64,000 nt of DNA from assembly GCA_034359265.1 (NCBI GenBank), contig CP136898.1:40509501-40573500 (forward strand). The letters run 5' to 3'. This stretch comes from Canna indica. Its lineage: Eukaryota; Streptophyta; Magnoliopsida; Zingiberales; Cannaceae. The notes under the pieces are model-generated. The model made no database searches, was not told the DNA's origin, and saw nothing but the letters and a program-made list of their open reading frames with translations. Made by a program: the position numbers and the translations under genes. Below, piece after piece: positions 35,553 to 46,834 of this stretch (position 1 is its first letter; every line of letters starts with the position of its first letter).

Positions 35553-37308
35553 TGTTGGGTGAAATGGAACACTAGAGGGAGGGTGAATAGTGTGTTAACT
35601 AAACAATTAGCCTAAATTCGATTTTAATCGTTTCTTAGACTACTTAGGCAATTCACGAATGGAGAAGTAAGCGAAAGCAAGATATATAAATGATAAGCAA
35701 TAAGAAATGCAAGGAACACAATGCTAACACAATTATTTATAGTGGTTCGGCCCCAATGCCTACTCTACTACCTAAGCACCCTACTTAGGATTTCCAAACT
35801 AGTTTTACTAGATTATCTTGTTTCCTTTACAACGAGGATGTTTTCACCGGAGAGTCTCCGCTCTCACACCGAAGGCACTTCCACACCCGGAAGTCTCCGC
35901 CTTCCTACCGAGAGCACTCTCCCACCTCAATCCTAAGGACAACAAGAACTAATCTAAGTAAACTATGTTTACAATGGTGGGTTTAAGCCTTAACACTAAG
36001 GCAACCACCAACTCAATCAACCTAGCACTCTAGGTTTGCACAAATTGTATACAATGAAAATAAACAAGAAAATACAATAACAATTGGAGCGATAAATAAA
36101 TCAAACTATACTTAGCTCCAAAAGAAACTCCCTAGTCCTCTTGATGCCTTGAGAAGATGAATCTTGAAGGTTCAAAGGCTAGATCAAGGTTTTCTCATGG
36201 AAACTAGGGATTGCAAAGGGATGGCTCATGAAATCGTTTATAGATGATCAAATATGGCTCAATGGAAGCTTGGATCAATTATTAAGACCAGTTAATGAAG
36301 GATGGAGAGGAGTATTTATAACCCCTTAACAGAATGGCAGCTCAACGGGCGGAAAACTAGCCCTTTCCGTCGTTCGATCGCTTGCCGATCGATCGTCGGT
36401 CGACCGACCAATCGATTGCCCAGTGACCGCTGGTCTTAATTACTCTGTTTGGTTGACCGACAAGTCGACCGAATGAGTCGCGAGTCTATGATCCGTAATT
36501 TGGTCGATAGATCGATCGACCGACACACGCACTGCCAGATATTGGCTTCGGTCGATCGATCGCCTGGTCGACCGAAGTAGCCACTGCCGCTTTTTAACCA
36601 TCTTCGGTCGACCGAACCAGGACTGGGCAGTTTGGTTAGGCTTGGTTTGTTCATTTTCTGGTCCCGTCTTCACTAAGTCTACTTATATAATATTTATTAA
36701 CTTTAAGTCAATAACTTTAAAACATAAATGTTATATAAGAATTACCCCCCATTTTGATTCAATAAAAATATCTAAAAAATCAAAATCCTTAAGAATCAAA
36801 ATCTAGTTTTTGGGGAGTAGCATAAATTTTCGGAAAACATAACTTTTCTAATTTTTCGGGTCCAATAAGGGTAGGCTAAAGGCTTCCAAAAATTCCTAAA
36901 AAATATCTCGTTATATAATTTTAATAGAAGGAACAATTACCGCCATTTTTTATGTTAGGAAACTATCTAGGTCATATGGCCCTCCAAGGAGCTCCCAAGG
37001 TTATTTCAGGACGGTTTCCAGGTTTTCATATTTTGGGATTCGGGGATGGTTTTTGGGTTCTTATGCATCATCATAAGGATATTACAATATAAACTAGACA
37101 TCCTAAACCTATACTCTATCTTCCCGATGAATCCGAGCGCGTCGACCAACGTCCTTCCAATTTCCTGATTTCTTCGATATTTTCGATCGAGGACATCGTG
37201 CGCTAACCGATATGGAACCTGAAAGTATTTCTCAATTAAATCATTAGTTCCATATTTGTTATCATCAAAACTGAGACTAACACCAAGGTTAAAAACCTTA
37301 AGCCAACA
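35553..37308 (-). mobile_element. SIRE-like solo LTR nested in a sister LTR
   Basis: 1756 bp with perfect terminal TGTTGG/CCAACA and perfect ATATA duplications (35548-35552, 37309-37313). The other LTR of the host element shows the uninterrupted target at 52825-52845. It is oriented opposite to its host. The open frames in it arise from the palindrome array and are not genes. Confidence 0.95.
36313..36615 (-). promoter_or_regulatory. Palindrome array and TATA box of the nested solo LTR
   Basis: Minus strand: CGGTCGACCGA and TCGATCGATCG variants between 36615 and 36370, then TATAAATA at 36320-36313. Same order as in the other SIRE-like LTRs. Confidence 0.6.
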
Positions 37309-37382
37309 ATATAAGACTTAGGGAAGACTAAAGAACAAACTTCGAGTGAAAAAAAATTAGAAAATTGGGTAGTTTTTTGAGT

Positions 37383-37589
37383 GTCGGTCGATGGTGATGA
37401 ACGGTCGATCGAACATTAGCCGGTCACCGATCACCGAAGTCTCAAAATGGACAAAGACTTCCGATCAGTGGTCGATCACTCGGTCGGTCGACTGGCCATC
37501 ACCCAGCCACCGACCGGGCGACGCAAATGGGCAAAAAAATGCCCACTGGGATGGTTGTTTGCTTTCTCTCTCCTCTTGGCTTATAAATA
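37383..37589 (+). promoter_or_regulatory. Palindrome array and TATA box, 5' LTR of the SIRE-like element
   Basis: CGGTCGAT, CGGTCGATCGAAC, CGGTCGGTCGAC and CACCGACCGG variants at 37383-37520, followed by TATAAATA at 37582-37589. The array is shorter than in other copies. Confidence 0.55.
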
Positions 37590-38324
37590 CATGCCTTGAC
37601 AGCCTTCCATAGCCCTTCTAACATTCCTTGAGGCATATTTTGATGATCCTTGATCTTGATTGAGCCACCATTCTTGAAAATCCTAGCTTTGATCTCTCAA
37701 CTCCTTGAGTAAGCCTTGACTTCATTGATTCACCATCAAAGGCATCAAGAGGAAGCTTGGAAACTTTGTTGTGGAACTAAGTACTTTATTGTTTTGATTA
37801 TTGCTCCATTTTCTATCGTATTTTTGTGTTTATTTGTTGTACTCAAGTGTGTAAACCTAGAGTGCTAGGTTGATTGAGTGCGTGGTTGCCTTAGTGTTTA
37901 GGCATAATTCCATGGGTGTAATCTAGAATTTAGAGTGTCCTTAGGGAGAGGGAGGTGGGAAAGTGCTCTCGGTAGGAAGGCGGAACTTCCGGGTGTGGAA
38001 GTGCCTTTGGTGTGAGAGCAGAGACTTTCCGATGAAAAGTCCTCATTGTAAAAGAACTCTACATCTACTGGATTAGGTTGAAATCCTAAGCGGGGGTTCT
38101 TAGGTAGTGGAGTAGGCGGATTGCCGAACCACTATAAATCCATGTGTTAGCATTGATCTGTGTTTGTGTTTTATTGCCATATTTACTTTACTTCTGCTTG
38201 CTATTCTATTTGTGCATTGCCTAATTAATCAAGAAAATATTAAAACCGATAATTGTCATTTAGGCTAAAGTTTTAGATAACACACTATTCACGCCTCTCT
38301 AGTGTAGGTCATTTCACTAACATT

Positions 38325-38338
38325 TGATATCATAGCAG
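38325..38338 (+). promoter_or_regulatory. Primer-binding site (degenerate tRNA-Met)
   Basis: TGATATCATAGCAG, two bases after the ACTAACA LTR end, differs at two or three positions from TGGTATCAGAGCAG. Confidence 0.75.
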
Positions 38339-38701
38339 ATCGTGGATTGAGATTTCAACTTCTCGTCTACATGTTGCCTCAATTCGGAAAATGGCACTAG
38401 AGAGTTTAGCATCTACACCTCCTAAGTTCAACGACTCAAACTTTGGTCTTTGGAAATATAGGATGTACACAAATTTAAAAACTAAAGGTTTCGGTGTCGT
38501 TAACATGTTAAGATTAGAATTCATTGAACCTAAGGTTCACACGCATGCTTGGAGTGAATTAGATAAGAAAATGTTTAAGTTTAATGGAGATGCCATGAAT
38601 TATATACTTTGCGCATTACCAAATGGCGTCATAAAAAAGTCATGCATTCTTATTTGGCTTTTGATTTAAGGGCCACTTTAAATATTTTATATGGTCAAGC
38701 T

Positions 38702-40168
38702 TGTTGGCGAAATGGCAACACTAGAGGGGGGGTGAATAGTGTGTTTACTAATTCAATTAGCCTAAATCTCATTTTAATCATTTACTTAGATTGTTTAGGG
38801 TAAGCACGATTGAATGATTAGATGCAGAAACTATAAATGATAAAGCAATTAAGCACAACCAAATATAACAATACAAACACAAGATTTATAGTGGTTCGCC
38901 CCCAATGCCTACTCCACTACCTAAGCACCCCGCTTAGGATTTCCAAACTAGGTTTACTAGATTAATTTGTGTTTTCCTTACAATGAGGACTTTGACTCGA
39001 AGAGTCACACTCTTGACCTAAGGCACTTCCACACCTGGAAGTCACCGCCTTCTTACCGATAGCACTCTTCCACCTCAACCCTAAAGGATAACTCGACTAA
39101 TCCTAGTAAAACTAAGTTTACACAAGTGGTTTTACACCTTCACAACAAGGTAACCACTTCCAGTTTCAGACCTAACAATCCTAGGTCTATCACACACACA
39201 AATCCAAAGTAACTGCGTTCAAATAACAATAAAAATACAATCAAAAGAGCTAAAAAGGTAAACCAATACTAAAAGCTCTTTTCCAAGCCTTGGAACCTCC
39301 AACTCGCCGAGTCGTAGAGCTCGATTCAATTCCCGAGTTGAGGCAGCAGCTGGTGCTTGAGAAAATGTTTGCGGAAATAGCATAGCACGCTTGATCAATC
39401 TCTAGAAGGCTAAAATCTTCCTTTCAAATACTCAATAAAATCCGTAGAAGTCAAGGAAAGAGGTTAAATGAGATATATGAGGTATATTTATACCCTTACG
39501 AAGAAATGGTAGCTCAACAAATAGAAAACTATCCGTTGTAGACGCTCGTTCAATTGGTCGGTCGACCGACCGATCGACCGCTCAAAGCGACCGACGCTTC
39601 TTCTCTCTGTGCGATCGACCGCTCAGACGCAAAACTGTGTTCCCGCAATCCGGTCGACCAACGCAGGTTTGCGTCTTCAGTGAATGAAGGTCGGTCGACC
39701 GATAGAGCTATTGCCCAATTTGGGCTTCGATCGGTCGACTGAAGTAGCTATTGCCGCTTTGCGGCATCCTTCGGTAGACCGAGATGGCTACGGCCATTTT
39801 CCTTACACTCTTCGGTTGACCGAACAAAGGTTGATATTGATTTTTCAGCCCTTTTTCTTGCGCGCTTCATTTACGGGTTTCGACTTTCAATGAGCATCAA
39901 CTTGGAGAGCTTTCTATGTGAACTGTGGACTCATCCAAGACGTCTTTGATGCACATGTCGATCTTCGAGAAATTCCATGACGAACCCGAGCGCGATGATC
40001 AATGTCCATCCGATTTTTTGATTTCTTCCGATTTTTCCGATCGAGGACATCGAACGCTAATCGATAAGGAACCTGAAAGATTTCTCGATGAGATATTAGT
40101 TCCATGTTTGTTATCATCAAAACCGAGATTAAGAGATTAAGACCAAGGTTGAAAACCTAAAGCCAACA
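38702..40168 (-). repeat. 3' LTR of the minus-strand SIRE-like element
   Basis: Termini TGTTGGCG and AAGCCAACA. It contains GAGGGGGGGTGAATAGTGTG next to one end and TTTATAGTGGTTCG, both family hallmarks. Confidence 0.9.
39483..39830 (-). promoter_or_regulatory. Palindrome array and TATA box, 3' LTR
   Basis: Minus strand: CGGTCGACC variants from 39830 to 39543, including a perfect 16-bp palindrome GGTCGGTCGACCGACC at 39556-39571. TATAAATATA follows at 39492-39483. Confidence 0.65.
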
Positions 40169-40410
40169 ATCTCCTCCTTTTTGATGATGACAAACATTCT
40201 TAAGAAAATATATTCATTAAAGCATATAGGATATCAACTAAGGGATTTCTCCCCCTATCAACATGCATATCTATGAAAATAAACTCCCCCTATCTATATG
40301 CATGGATCTCCTATATTTTCCTCCCCTATTTATAATTTTCTCCCCAATTTTCCTATACTTTTCTCCCCCATTTTCTTATACATTTCTCCCCCTTTTGACA
40401 TCAATCAAAA
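40169..40410 (-). promoter_or_regulatory. Multiple polypurine tracts
   Basis: The minus strand next to the 3' LTR reads AAAAAGGAGGAGAT. Further into the element lie at least four additional runs such as AAAAGGGGGAGAAA, TGGGGGAGAAAAG and AGGGGGAGTTTA. Only the LTR-adjacent tract is needed as primer; repeated tracts are a known trait of SIRE/Maximus elements. Confidence 0.75.
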
Positions 40411-43080
40411 AGGGCAAGAAAGGTCAATCTAGACAAAGGGATGAAGAACAAATATTTTTTCATGAAGTTGAGACACTAAGGGATGAAGAACAAATATTTT
40501 TCATAAAACATGAAAATCTCAACCAAAGGGATGTAAAACAAATATTTTTTCATGACTTTTTTAGATTTCCTTCGAACTTTCAAAATACCAAGATATGGTT
40601 ATTTAAATCATGTATATCAAGTTTGAAGTGAAACTAATGTCATTTAATCAAACTTTCAACTTAGCACGATTTCATTCGAATTAAGCATGAAAACATGAAA
40701 ATGACTAAGTATCAAGTTTTGCTATCTACTCATGTTTTCTCAAACATAGGCATCTAGACATTAAACATGAGCGAGTGTAAGTCTATGAATCAAGTTTCCG
40801 CTTAAGATGAGATTTCTAAGTCACTTTGTTGACTTAGGTCAAGGTATATACTTCTAGTTTTCACAAATCAAATTTTTAAATTCATACAAAATCATATTTT
40901 TGACGAAAAATATTTGATATCAATTGATGGATGAAAATTTTGATACCAATTGTTGAATGGTCATTTGACATGCATGTATCAACTTTGAACTTCAACATGA
41001 ATTTTCTAAGTTCATTTTTAATCATATACTGTTTTCAATGAAAAAGTGAATATTTCTAGTTATCATTCAAATTATCAAAATCATTCCTATGAATGATTTT
41101 ACTCAAGCAATGGTGTGAATGATTTTTGACAATGAATCAAAATGGTATATATGATTTTTTATTTGAAGTTTTTTGATGAGAAAACAAAGTATCGGAAAAG
41201 ATTGATATTTCAAGAGGATGATACTTTGTATTTTTGAATTCCAACTTCAAAATTCCATTTTAAATTAGATTCTTGATGAAACTTTTTAAAATTTTTACTG
41301 ATAAAACTAGATTTTTCAGTGAACGTGCAGTTTCAAGAATCATCTGAAAATGATTTTTCTATATTTCTTTAGAAATAACTGAAAATGATACCAATTGTAG
41401 GTCGAAATAGTATTTTTGTAATTTTCAGTTATTTTTAAAGCTTGTTCAATTTTCATTCAAACTTTCATGACACCACATGATGGTCATGTAAAGAGTATAT
41501 GTCAAGTTTGAGATGAAAATTATGTCCTTAAGTCAAGATATCAACCTAGCATGGTTTCATTCAAGACTAAACTAGTTTTTATGAAACTTGCTAAGTTTCA
41601 ATCTTAACATTTACTCATAGTTTTTCAAACTTAGACCTATGGATACCTAACATGAGTAAATCTAAACATGTTCTTCAAATATGGAATGAAAATGAAACCT
41701 CTAAATCAATTTTTGACTTGGGTCAACTTTGTTCAAAAGAGGTAAGCATGAATTGACCTCTATTGTCATTTTATCCATATACATATGAATTTTTCACTCT
41801 AAGTGCTTGGAAACATGTCATACCTATTCCTAAACATGTTTATGAAGTTTGGACTTAAAATCAAGTATTGAAGTCAATTTGTTGACTTGGGTTAAACTTC
41901 TCAAGCTTAAGTCCTCTAATGTGTTCTAATTATCACATTGTTCATCTAGTCATGAATTTTCAATTTTAAATACTTAGACTCATGTGATATGTGTATCTAA
42001 ACATGTTTGTTTAATTTTCCACTTAAAGTGAAGTCTCTAAAGAAAAATTTCAACCTAGTCCGATTCCATAAATATCACGATATCATGAAATGAGCTAAGT
42101 TATCAAAAATTTTCTTACTCATGAAGATTCAAATATTTATTATGCATAATCAATCATGAGCATAGAGAAATCATTTAAACATAGGTATTCAAATAATTTT
42201 TGCAAAATTAAATCCATACCTTAGTCTTAGAGATTTTGCCCAACTTTTGATTTCTTTTTTCATTTTCTTTTAGACAACATAGCTTTTCATTAACATTCAC
42301 AACTTACAAATAGACTTCATTAGTAGCATAATGAAATAATATGCCTACTAGCAAGCTAACATACTAAATAGCAAAGGTTCAATATAAAGTTTCATTAAAA
42401 AAATTTAACCTATGCTAGATAGTAAAGATTCATTTTAAGGAGGTTATCATGATATCAAAATGAATCTAAGGAGATCTTAGGATGTGAAACATTTGAGGAA
42501 TAAGATCCCTAAACATGTTTAATTAGTTTGGACTTAAAGGAATGTCTCTAATGGTAAGTATCAACCTAGAGCAAGTTTCATTTAATGAAATTTGCTAAGT
42601 GCTAAGATTCTACCTACTCATGAAAATTCAAGGATTTAACATGCAATTCTAATCATGATTATTGAGACATTATTTAATCTGAAGCATTGAGGTATAACAC
42701 TAAGATTTGAATTTATCAAAATTATACATTATTCATGATAATTTGTCAAACTAATTTCTTTCATTCTAATTAGCCTTCCTAAAATACTTATAACTTGCAA
42801 GTAAGCTACACTAATATTTTTAGAAAAAATATAGCTACCTAGCAAGCTAACCAAACCAAATAGCAAAGAGATTTAAATATCATTTTTAATGTCCACTTTG
42901 CTAAATAGCTTGAAATTCATTTCAAAATGAAATCGAGTGATATCAAAATGAATTTTAAGATATCACAAAAATGATATTAATGAAAACATGATCTCCAAGT
43001 CTAGGTGAAGACTTTGAAGTTGCAACCATGTAAGGATCATTCCTTCAATTTCTTGGTCAACTTGAACTCTTCAATTTCCA
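40411..43080 (-). repeat. AT-rich degenerate tandem repeats of the gag-only family
   Basis: Noncoding 2.7 kb between gag and the polypurine tracts. Blocks recur in the same order every 400-500 bp with many changes: GAAACTTGCTAAG, a TACTCATG segment, CATGAGTAAATCTAAACATG, a TTGGACTTAAA segment and TCTCTAA near TTGACTTGGGTCAA. The corresponding tract of the sister element is 49776-52030. No pol motif was found on either strand. Confidence 0.7.
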
Positions 43081-44535
43081 TTACCCTTGTGTGATGGCCC
43101 CCCCTACAAAAGAACAAGACACTTTTCGTACCCAAATAGCTTTGGGTCCTTGGGGGTGAGTTGGCCTAGGAATCCAAAGTGTCCTAGCAACACTTGGATT
43201 TCTTTTAAAAGCACACTCAAGGATAGCATGGCCATAAGTACCACAACAAAAGCAATGTCCGTGAAACTTTTTCTTTTCATTTTTAACATGGACATGAGAT
43301 TTAGTGTTAGAATGCTTAACATAGGAGGCATGATGAGCATGAGCATTCTTAGATGAAATATTTTTCTTTTGACCTTGATGTTTAAATGTGGAATGCCTAA
43401 CGTGAGATTTTGCATTAGAATGCATAGCATGAGATTTATGATGAACATAGGCATTTTTGAAGGAAACATTTTTCTTTCTAATATTCTTGAAGGAAGTTGA
43501 GTTTCTCAAATTACGTACTTCCTTGTTCAAAACCAAAATCTCATCTTTCAAAACTTCAATTGACTTATGCATGGCATATAGTTGAGATTTCAAAATGTTG
43601 TTCTCACTTATGATTTTGGAATTCTCTAATTTTAAATTTTCATTTTCAAGCTTTAAGTCCTTAAGCTCAGAATTCAATCTATCATGGCATATATCAAATG
43701 AGCTAGACTTCAATTTCTCATTTTCTAGCTTTAATTCATGCATATGAGAATTAAGCATCACATTTTCCTTTTTTAGCATCTTATTTCCCTTATCCTTTTT
43801 AGCAAGCAAGGTGTACATTATCTTATATTCACTTACTAACTCATCATATTGCATATCATGTGAATTAGAAGAGTTAGTACTATCATTATCGTTATCATGA
43901 CTAGATGAAGAATAAAGTACCTCATTATTTGCAATTTTGAGGCTTACTTTGGAAGTGGCTTCATAGTCATGGGTAGAGGATGCTTCAAGTGAGTGAGATG
44001 TGGAAGTGGAAGCACTTGACCTCTTCCTTGCTTTGTTCATCAAGGTAGGGCAATTCTTCCTTACATGCCCTTTCTCTTGGCACACATAGCAAATCACCTT
44101 TCTCTTCCGGCTTTTAGTGCTCCTATGACTGGAAGAGCTATGGGCATCAAAACCAAGATTAGTAGTAGGTGAGTGACCATTGTCATCACCACCTTTATCA
44201 AAAGTGCCAATCTCTTCGATTTTGGCATAATCGTATAAAACATTTAAAGTGGCCCATAAGTCATAAGCCGAAGAGCAATGCATGACTTTATCTAGGATGT
44301 CATTTGGTAATGTGCAAAGAATACAATTCATGACATCTCCATTATACTTAAATATTTTCTTATCCATTTCGCTCCAAGCATGCATATCAACCTTAGGTTC
44401 AATGAATTCCCAATGTAACATGTTAAAGACACCAAAACCTTTAGTCTTTAAATAAGTGTACATCCTATGTTTCCAAAGACCAAAGTTCGAGTCATCAAAC
44501 CTAGGCAGTGAAGAGGCTACACGCTCTAGTGCCAT
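43081..44535 (-). CDS. gag: Gag protein of the SIRE-like gag-only family
   Basis: A single 484-codon frame starting MALERVASSLPRFDDSNFGLWK 60-70 bases after the primer site. Residues 1-110 form the conserved gag N-terminal domain. This runs straight into YAKIEEIGTFDKGG and a first zinc knuckle CYVCQEKGHVRKNC (about residues 150-163). Serine-rich and acidic sequence follows, then a long predicted coiled coil (about 230-345; heptad-like ENEKLK, LENENLKLENSKI). Next come histidine-rich repeats (HAHHASYVKHS) and a second knuckle CFCCGTYGHAILEC. The end, PQGPKAIWVRKVS, is where an autonomous element would continue into pol. Compared with copia gags, the helical part after the N-terminal domain is missing. 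Gag normally assembles particles and binds RNA. Confidence 0.85.
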   Translation of the reverse strand: MALERVASSLPRFDDSNFGLWKHRMYTYLKTKGFGVFNMLHWEFIEPKVDMHAWSEMDKKIFKYNGDVMNCILCTLPNDILDKVMHCSSAYDLWATLNVLYDYAKIEEIGTFDKGGDDNGHSPTTNLGFDAHSSSSHRSTKSRKRKVICYVCQEKGHVRKNCPTLMNKARKRSSASTSTSHSLEASSTHDYEATSKVSLKIANNEVLYSSSSHDNDNDSTNSSNSHDMQYDELVSEYKIMYTLLAKKDKGNKMLKKENVMLNSHMHELKLENEKLKSSSFDICHDRLNSELKDLKLENENLKLENSKIISENNILKSQLYAMHKSIEVLKDEILVLNKEVRNLRNSTSFKNIRKKNVSFKNAYVHHKSHAMHSNAKSHVRHSTFKHQGQKKNISSKNAHAHHASYVKHSNTKSHVHVKNEKKKFHGHCFCCGTYGHAILECAFKRNPSVARTLWIPRPTHPQGPKAIWVRKVSCSFVGGAITQG

Positions 44536-44585
44536 TCTAAGATCGAGAGACGATGTAGAGGAGATGGTGAAATCTCAATCTACGA

Positions 44586-44600
44586 CCCGCTCTGATACCA
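44586..44600 (-). promoter_or_regulatory. Primer-binding site (tRNA-Met)
   Basis: Minus strand TGGTATCAGAGCGGG, two bases after the end of the 5' LTR; an exact match to the usual core. Confidence 0.9.
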
Positions 44601-44602
44601 AT

Positions 44603-46118
44603 TGTTGGCGAAATGACAACACTAGAGGGGGGGTGAATAGTGTGTTTATTAATTCAATTAGCCTAAATTCCAATTTTAATCGTTTACTTAGATTGTTTAG
44701 GCTAAGCACGATTGAATGATTAGATGCAGAAGCTATAAATGATAAAGCAATTAAACACAACCAAATATAACAATGCAAACACAAGATTTATAGTGGTTCA
44801 GCCCCAATGCCTACTCCACTACCTAAGCACCCCGCTTAGGATTTCCAAACTAGGTTTACTAGATTAATTTGTGTTTTCCGTACAATGAGGGCTTTGACTC
44901 GAAGAGTCGCACTCTCGACCTAAAGCACTTCCACACCTGGAAGTCACCGTCTTCTTACCGAGAGCACTCTTTCACCTCAACCCTATGGGACAACTCGACT
45001 ATTCCAAGTAAAACTAAGTTTACACAAGTGGCTTTACACCTTCATAATAAGGTAACCACTTCCAGTTTCAGACCTAACAATCCTAGGTCTATCACACACA
45101 TAAATCCAAAGTAACGGCGTTCAAATAACAATAAAAATACAATCAAAAGAGCTAAAAAGGTAAACCAAGATTAAAAGCTCTTTTCCAAGCCTTGGAACCT
45201 CCAACTCGCCGAGTAGTAGAGCTCGATTCAATTCCCGAGTTACGGCAACAGTTGGTGCTTGAGAAAATATTCGTGGAAATAGTAGAGCGCGCTTGATCAA
45301 TCTCTAGAAGGCTCAAATCTTTCTTTTAATTGCTCAATAAAATCGGTAGAAGTCAATGAAAGAGGTTAAATGAGATATATGAGGTATATTTATACCCTTA
45401 CAAAGAAACGGTAGCTCAACGGATAGAAAACTATATGTTGTAGACTCTTGGTCGATTGGTCGGTCGAGCGACCGATCAACCGCTCAAAGCGACCGACGCT
45501 TCTTCTCTCTGTGCGGTCGACCGACGGGTCGACCGCCCAGATGCAAAGTTGCATTCCCACAATCTGGTCGATCACCCAATCGACCAACGCAGGTTTGCGT
45601 CTTCAGCGAACGCAGGTCGATCGACCAACAGAGCTATTGCCCATTTTGGGCTTCCATCGATCGACCGCTCAGTCGACCGAAGTAACTACTACCGCTTTGC
45701 GGCATCCTTCAGTCGATCGAGATGGCTACAACCATTTTCCTTACACTCTTGGGTCGACCGACCGGTCGAGCGAACAAAGGCTGATATTGATTTTTCAGCC
45801 CTTTTTCTTGCGCGCTTCATTTCCGGGTTTTGGCTTTCAATGAGCATCAACTTGGAGAGCTTTCCGTGTGAACTTTGGACTCATCCAAGACGTCTTTGAT
45901 GCACACGTCGATCTTCGAGAAATTCCACGACGAACCTGAGCGCAACGATCAATGTCCTTCTAATTTTCTAATTTCTTTCAATTTTTCCGATCGAGGACAT
46001 CGAACGCTAATCGATATGGAACCTGAAAGATTTCTCGACAAAATATTAGTTCCATATTTGTTATCATCAAAACCAAGATTAAGATATTAAGACCAAGGTT
46101 GAAAACCTAAAGCCAACG
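44603..46118 (-). repeat. 5' LTR of the minus-strand SIRE-like element
   Basis: 1516 bp, partner of 38702-40168. The right-hand terminus reads CCAACG, a single change from CCAACA. Confidence 0.9.
45385..45775 (-). promoter_or_regulatory. Palindrome array and TATA box, 5' LTR
   Basis: CGGTCGACCG, TCGATCGACC and CGGTCGAGCGACCG variants from 45775 to 45445 on the minus strand, then TATAAATATA at 45394-45385. As this is the 5' LTR of the youngest long element, it is the best candidate for a working promoter. Confidence 0.65.
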
Positions 46119-46834
46119 AAGCTAGCCAAAACCGAAGAAATTGACAATTTTAATGAAAGTGGTGATGACAATGGTCATCCACGTACTACTAATTTCGGTC
46201 TTGATGCTTATAGTGCTTCTAGTCAAAGGAGCAATTCTAATAGCCAGAAACGAAAGGTAATTTGTCATGCTTGCAAAGAAAAAGGGCATGTGAAGAAAAA
46301 TTGCCCAAGCATAAAGAACAAACAAAGTAAGGAAGAGGTCCACCTCCACACCTCACTCATTTGAAGCACCCTCTAGCCATGACTATGAAGCCACATCCAA
46401 AATTTACCGCATATATGGTTGCAAATAATGAGGTACTTTGTTCTTCACCTAGTCATGATAATGATAATGATAATACTAGCTCTTCTAGTTCACATGATAT
46501 GTCATATGATGAGTTAGTAAATGAATATAAGAAAGTGTATATCTTGCTAGTTAAAAAGGATATGTAAAACAAAAAATTAAAGAAAGAAAATTTAGAGCTT
46601 AGCCCACATGTGCATGCCTTAGAATTAGAAAATGAAAAATTAAAGACTAATCCTATTGATTCTTACCATGACACATTGAACCTTGAGCTAAAGGCCTTGG
46701 AAAATAAAAATATGGATTTGAAAGCTAAATTGAAGTTTAGGAATAATGATTTCAAAAATGATTTTAAAATTGAGAATGAAAAATTGAAAATTGAAAATAA
46801 CATGTTGAAATCTCAATTGCATGCATTGCATAAA

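Larger units (their letters stand above)
35016..38322 (+). repeat. 5' LTR of the SIRE-like element, split by a solo LTR
   Basis: Starts TGTTGGCCTAAAG, ends TTCACTAACA; 1546 bp after removal of the insertion at 35553-37308. It resembles 52241-53836 throughout, with roughly one change per ten bases in the first 120 bp. The shared sequence GACTTAGGGAAGACTAAAG directly follows the insertion. Confidence 0.85.
38702..46118 (-). mobile_element. Complete SIRE-like gag-only element
   Basis: 7417 bp on the minus strand, flanked by perfect AAGCT duplications (38697-38701, 46119-46123). LTRs are 1467 and 1516 bp; the first 215 bp differ at about a dozen sites, making this the least diverged LTR pair among the long elements. 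Internal order on the minus strand: primer site, an uninterrupted 484-codon gag, 2.6 kb of AT-rich degenerate repeats, a polypurine cluster, 3' LTR. No pol domain is present. It inserted in the gag of a sister element of opposite orientation. Confidence 0.92.

Noticed and set aside
43087..43469. Frames opposite or out of phase with the 484-codon gag
   Set aside because: They are shadows of the gag; the gag frame alone holds the zinc knuckles and N-terminal domain.
45390..45899. Frames of 65-147 codons with VDRSIDRS-like repeats (also 36436-36673, 39554-39742, 37391-37612, 52895-53111)
   Set aside because: They come from the GTCGAC/GATCGATC palindromes, which read as RSTD or VDRP in every frame on both strands. 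They lie in LTRs and differ between LTR copies.
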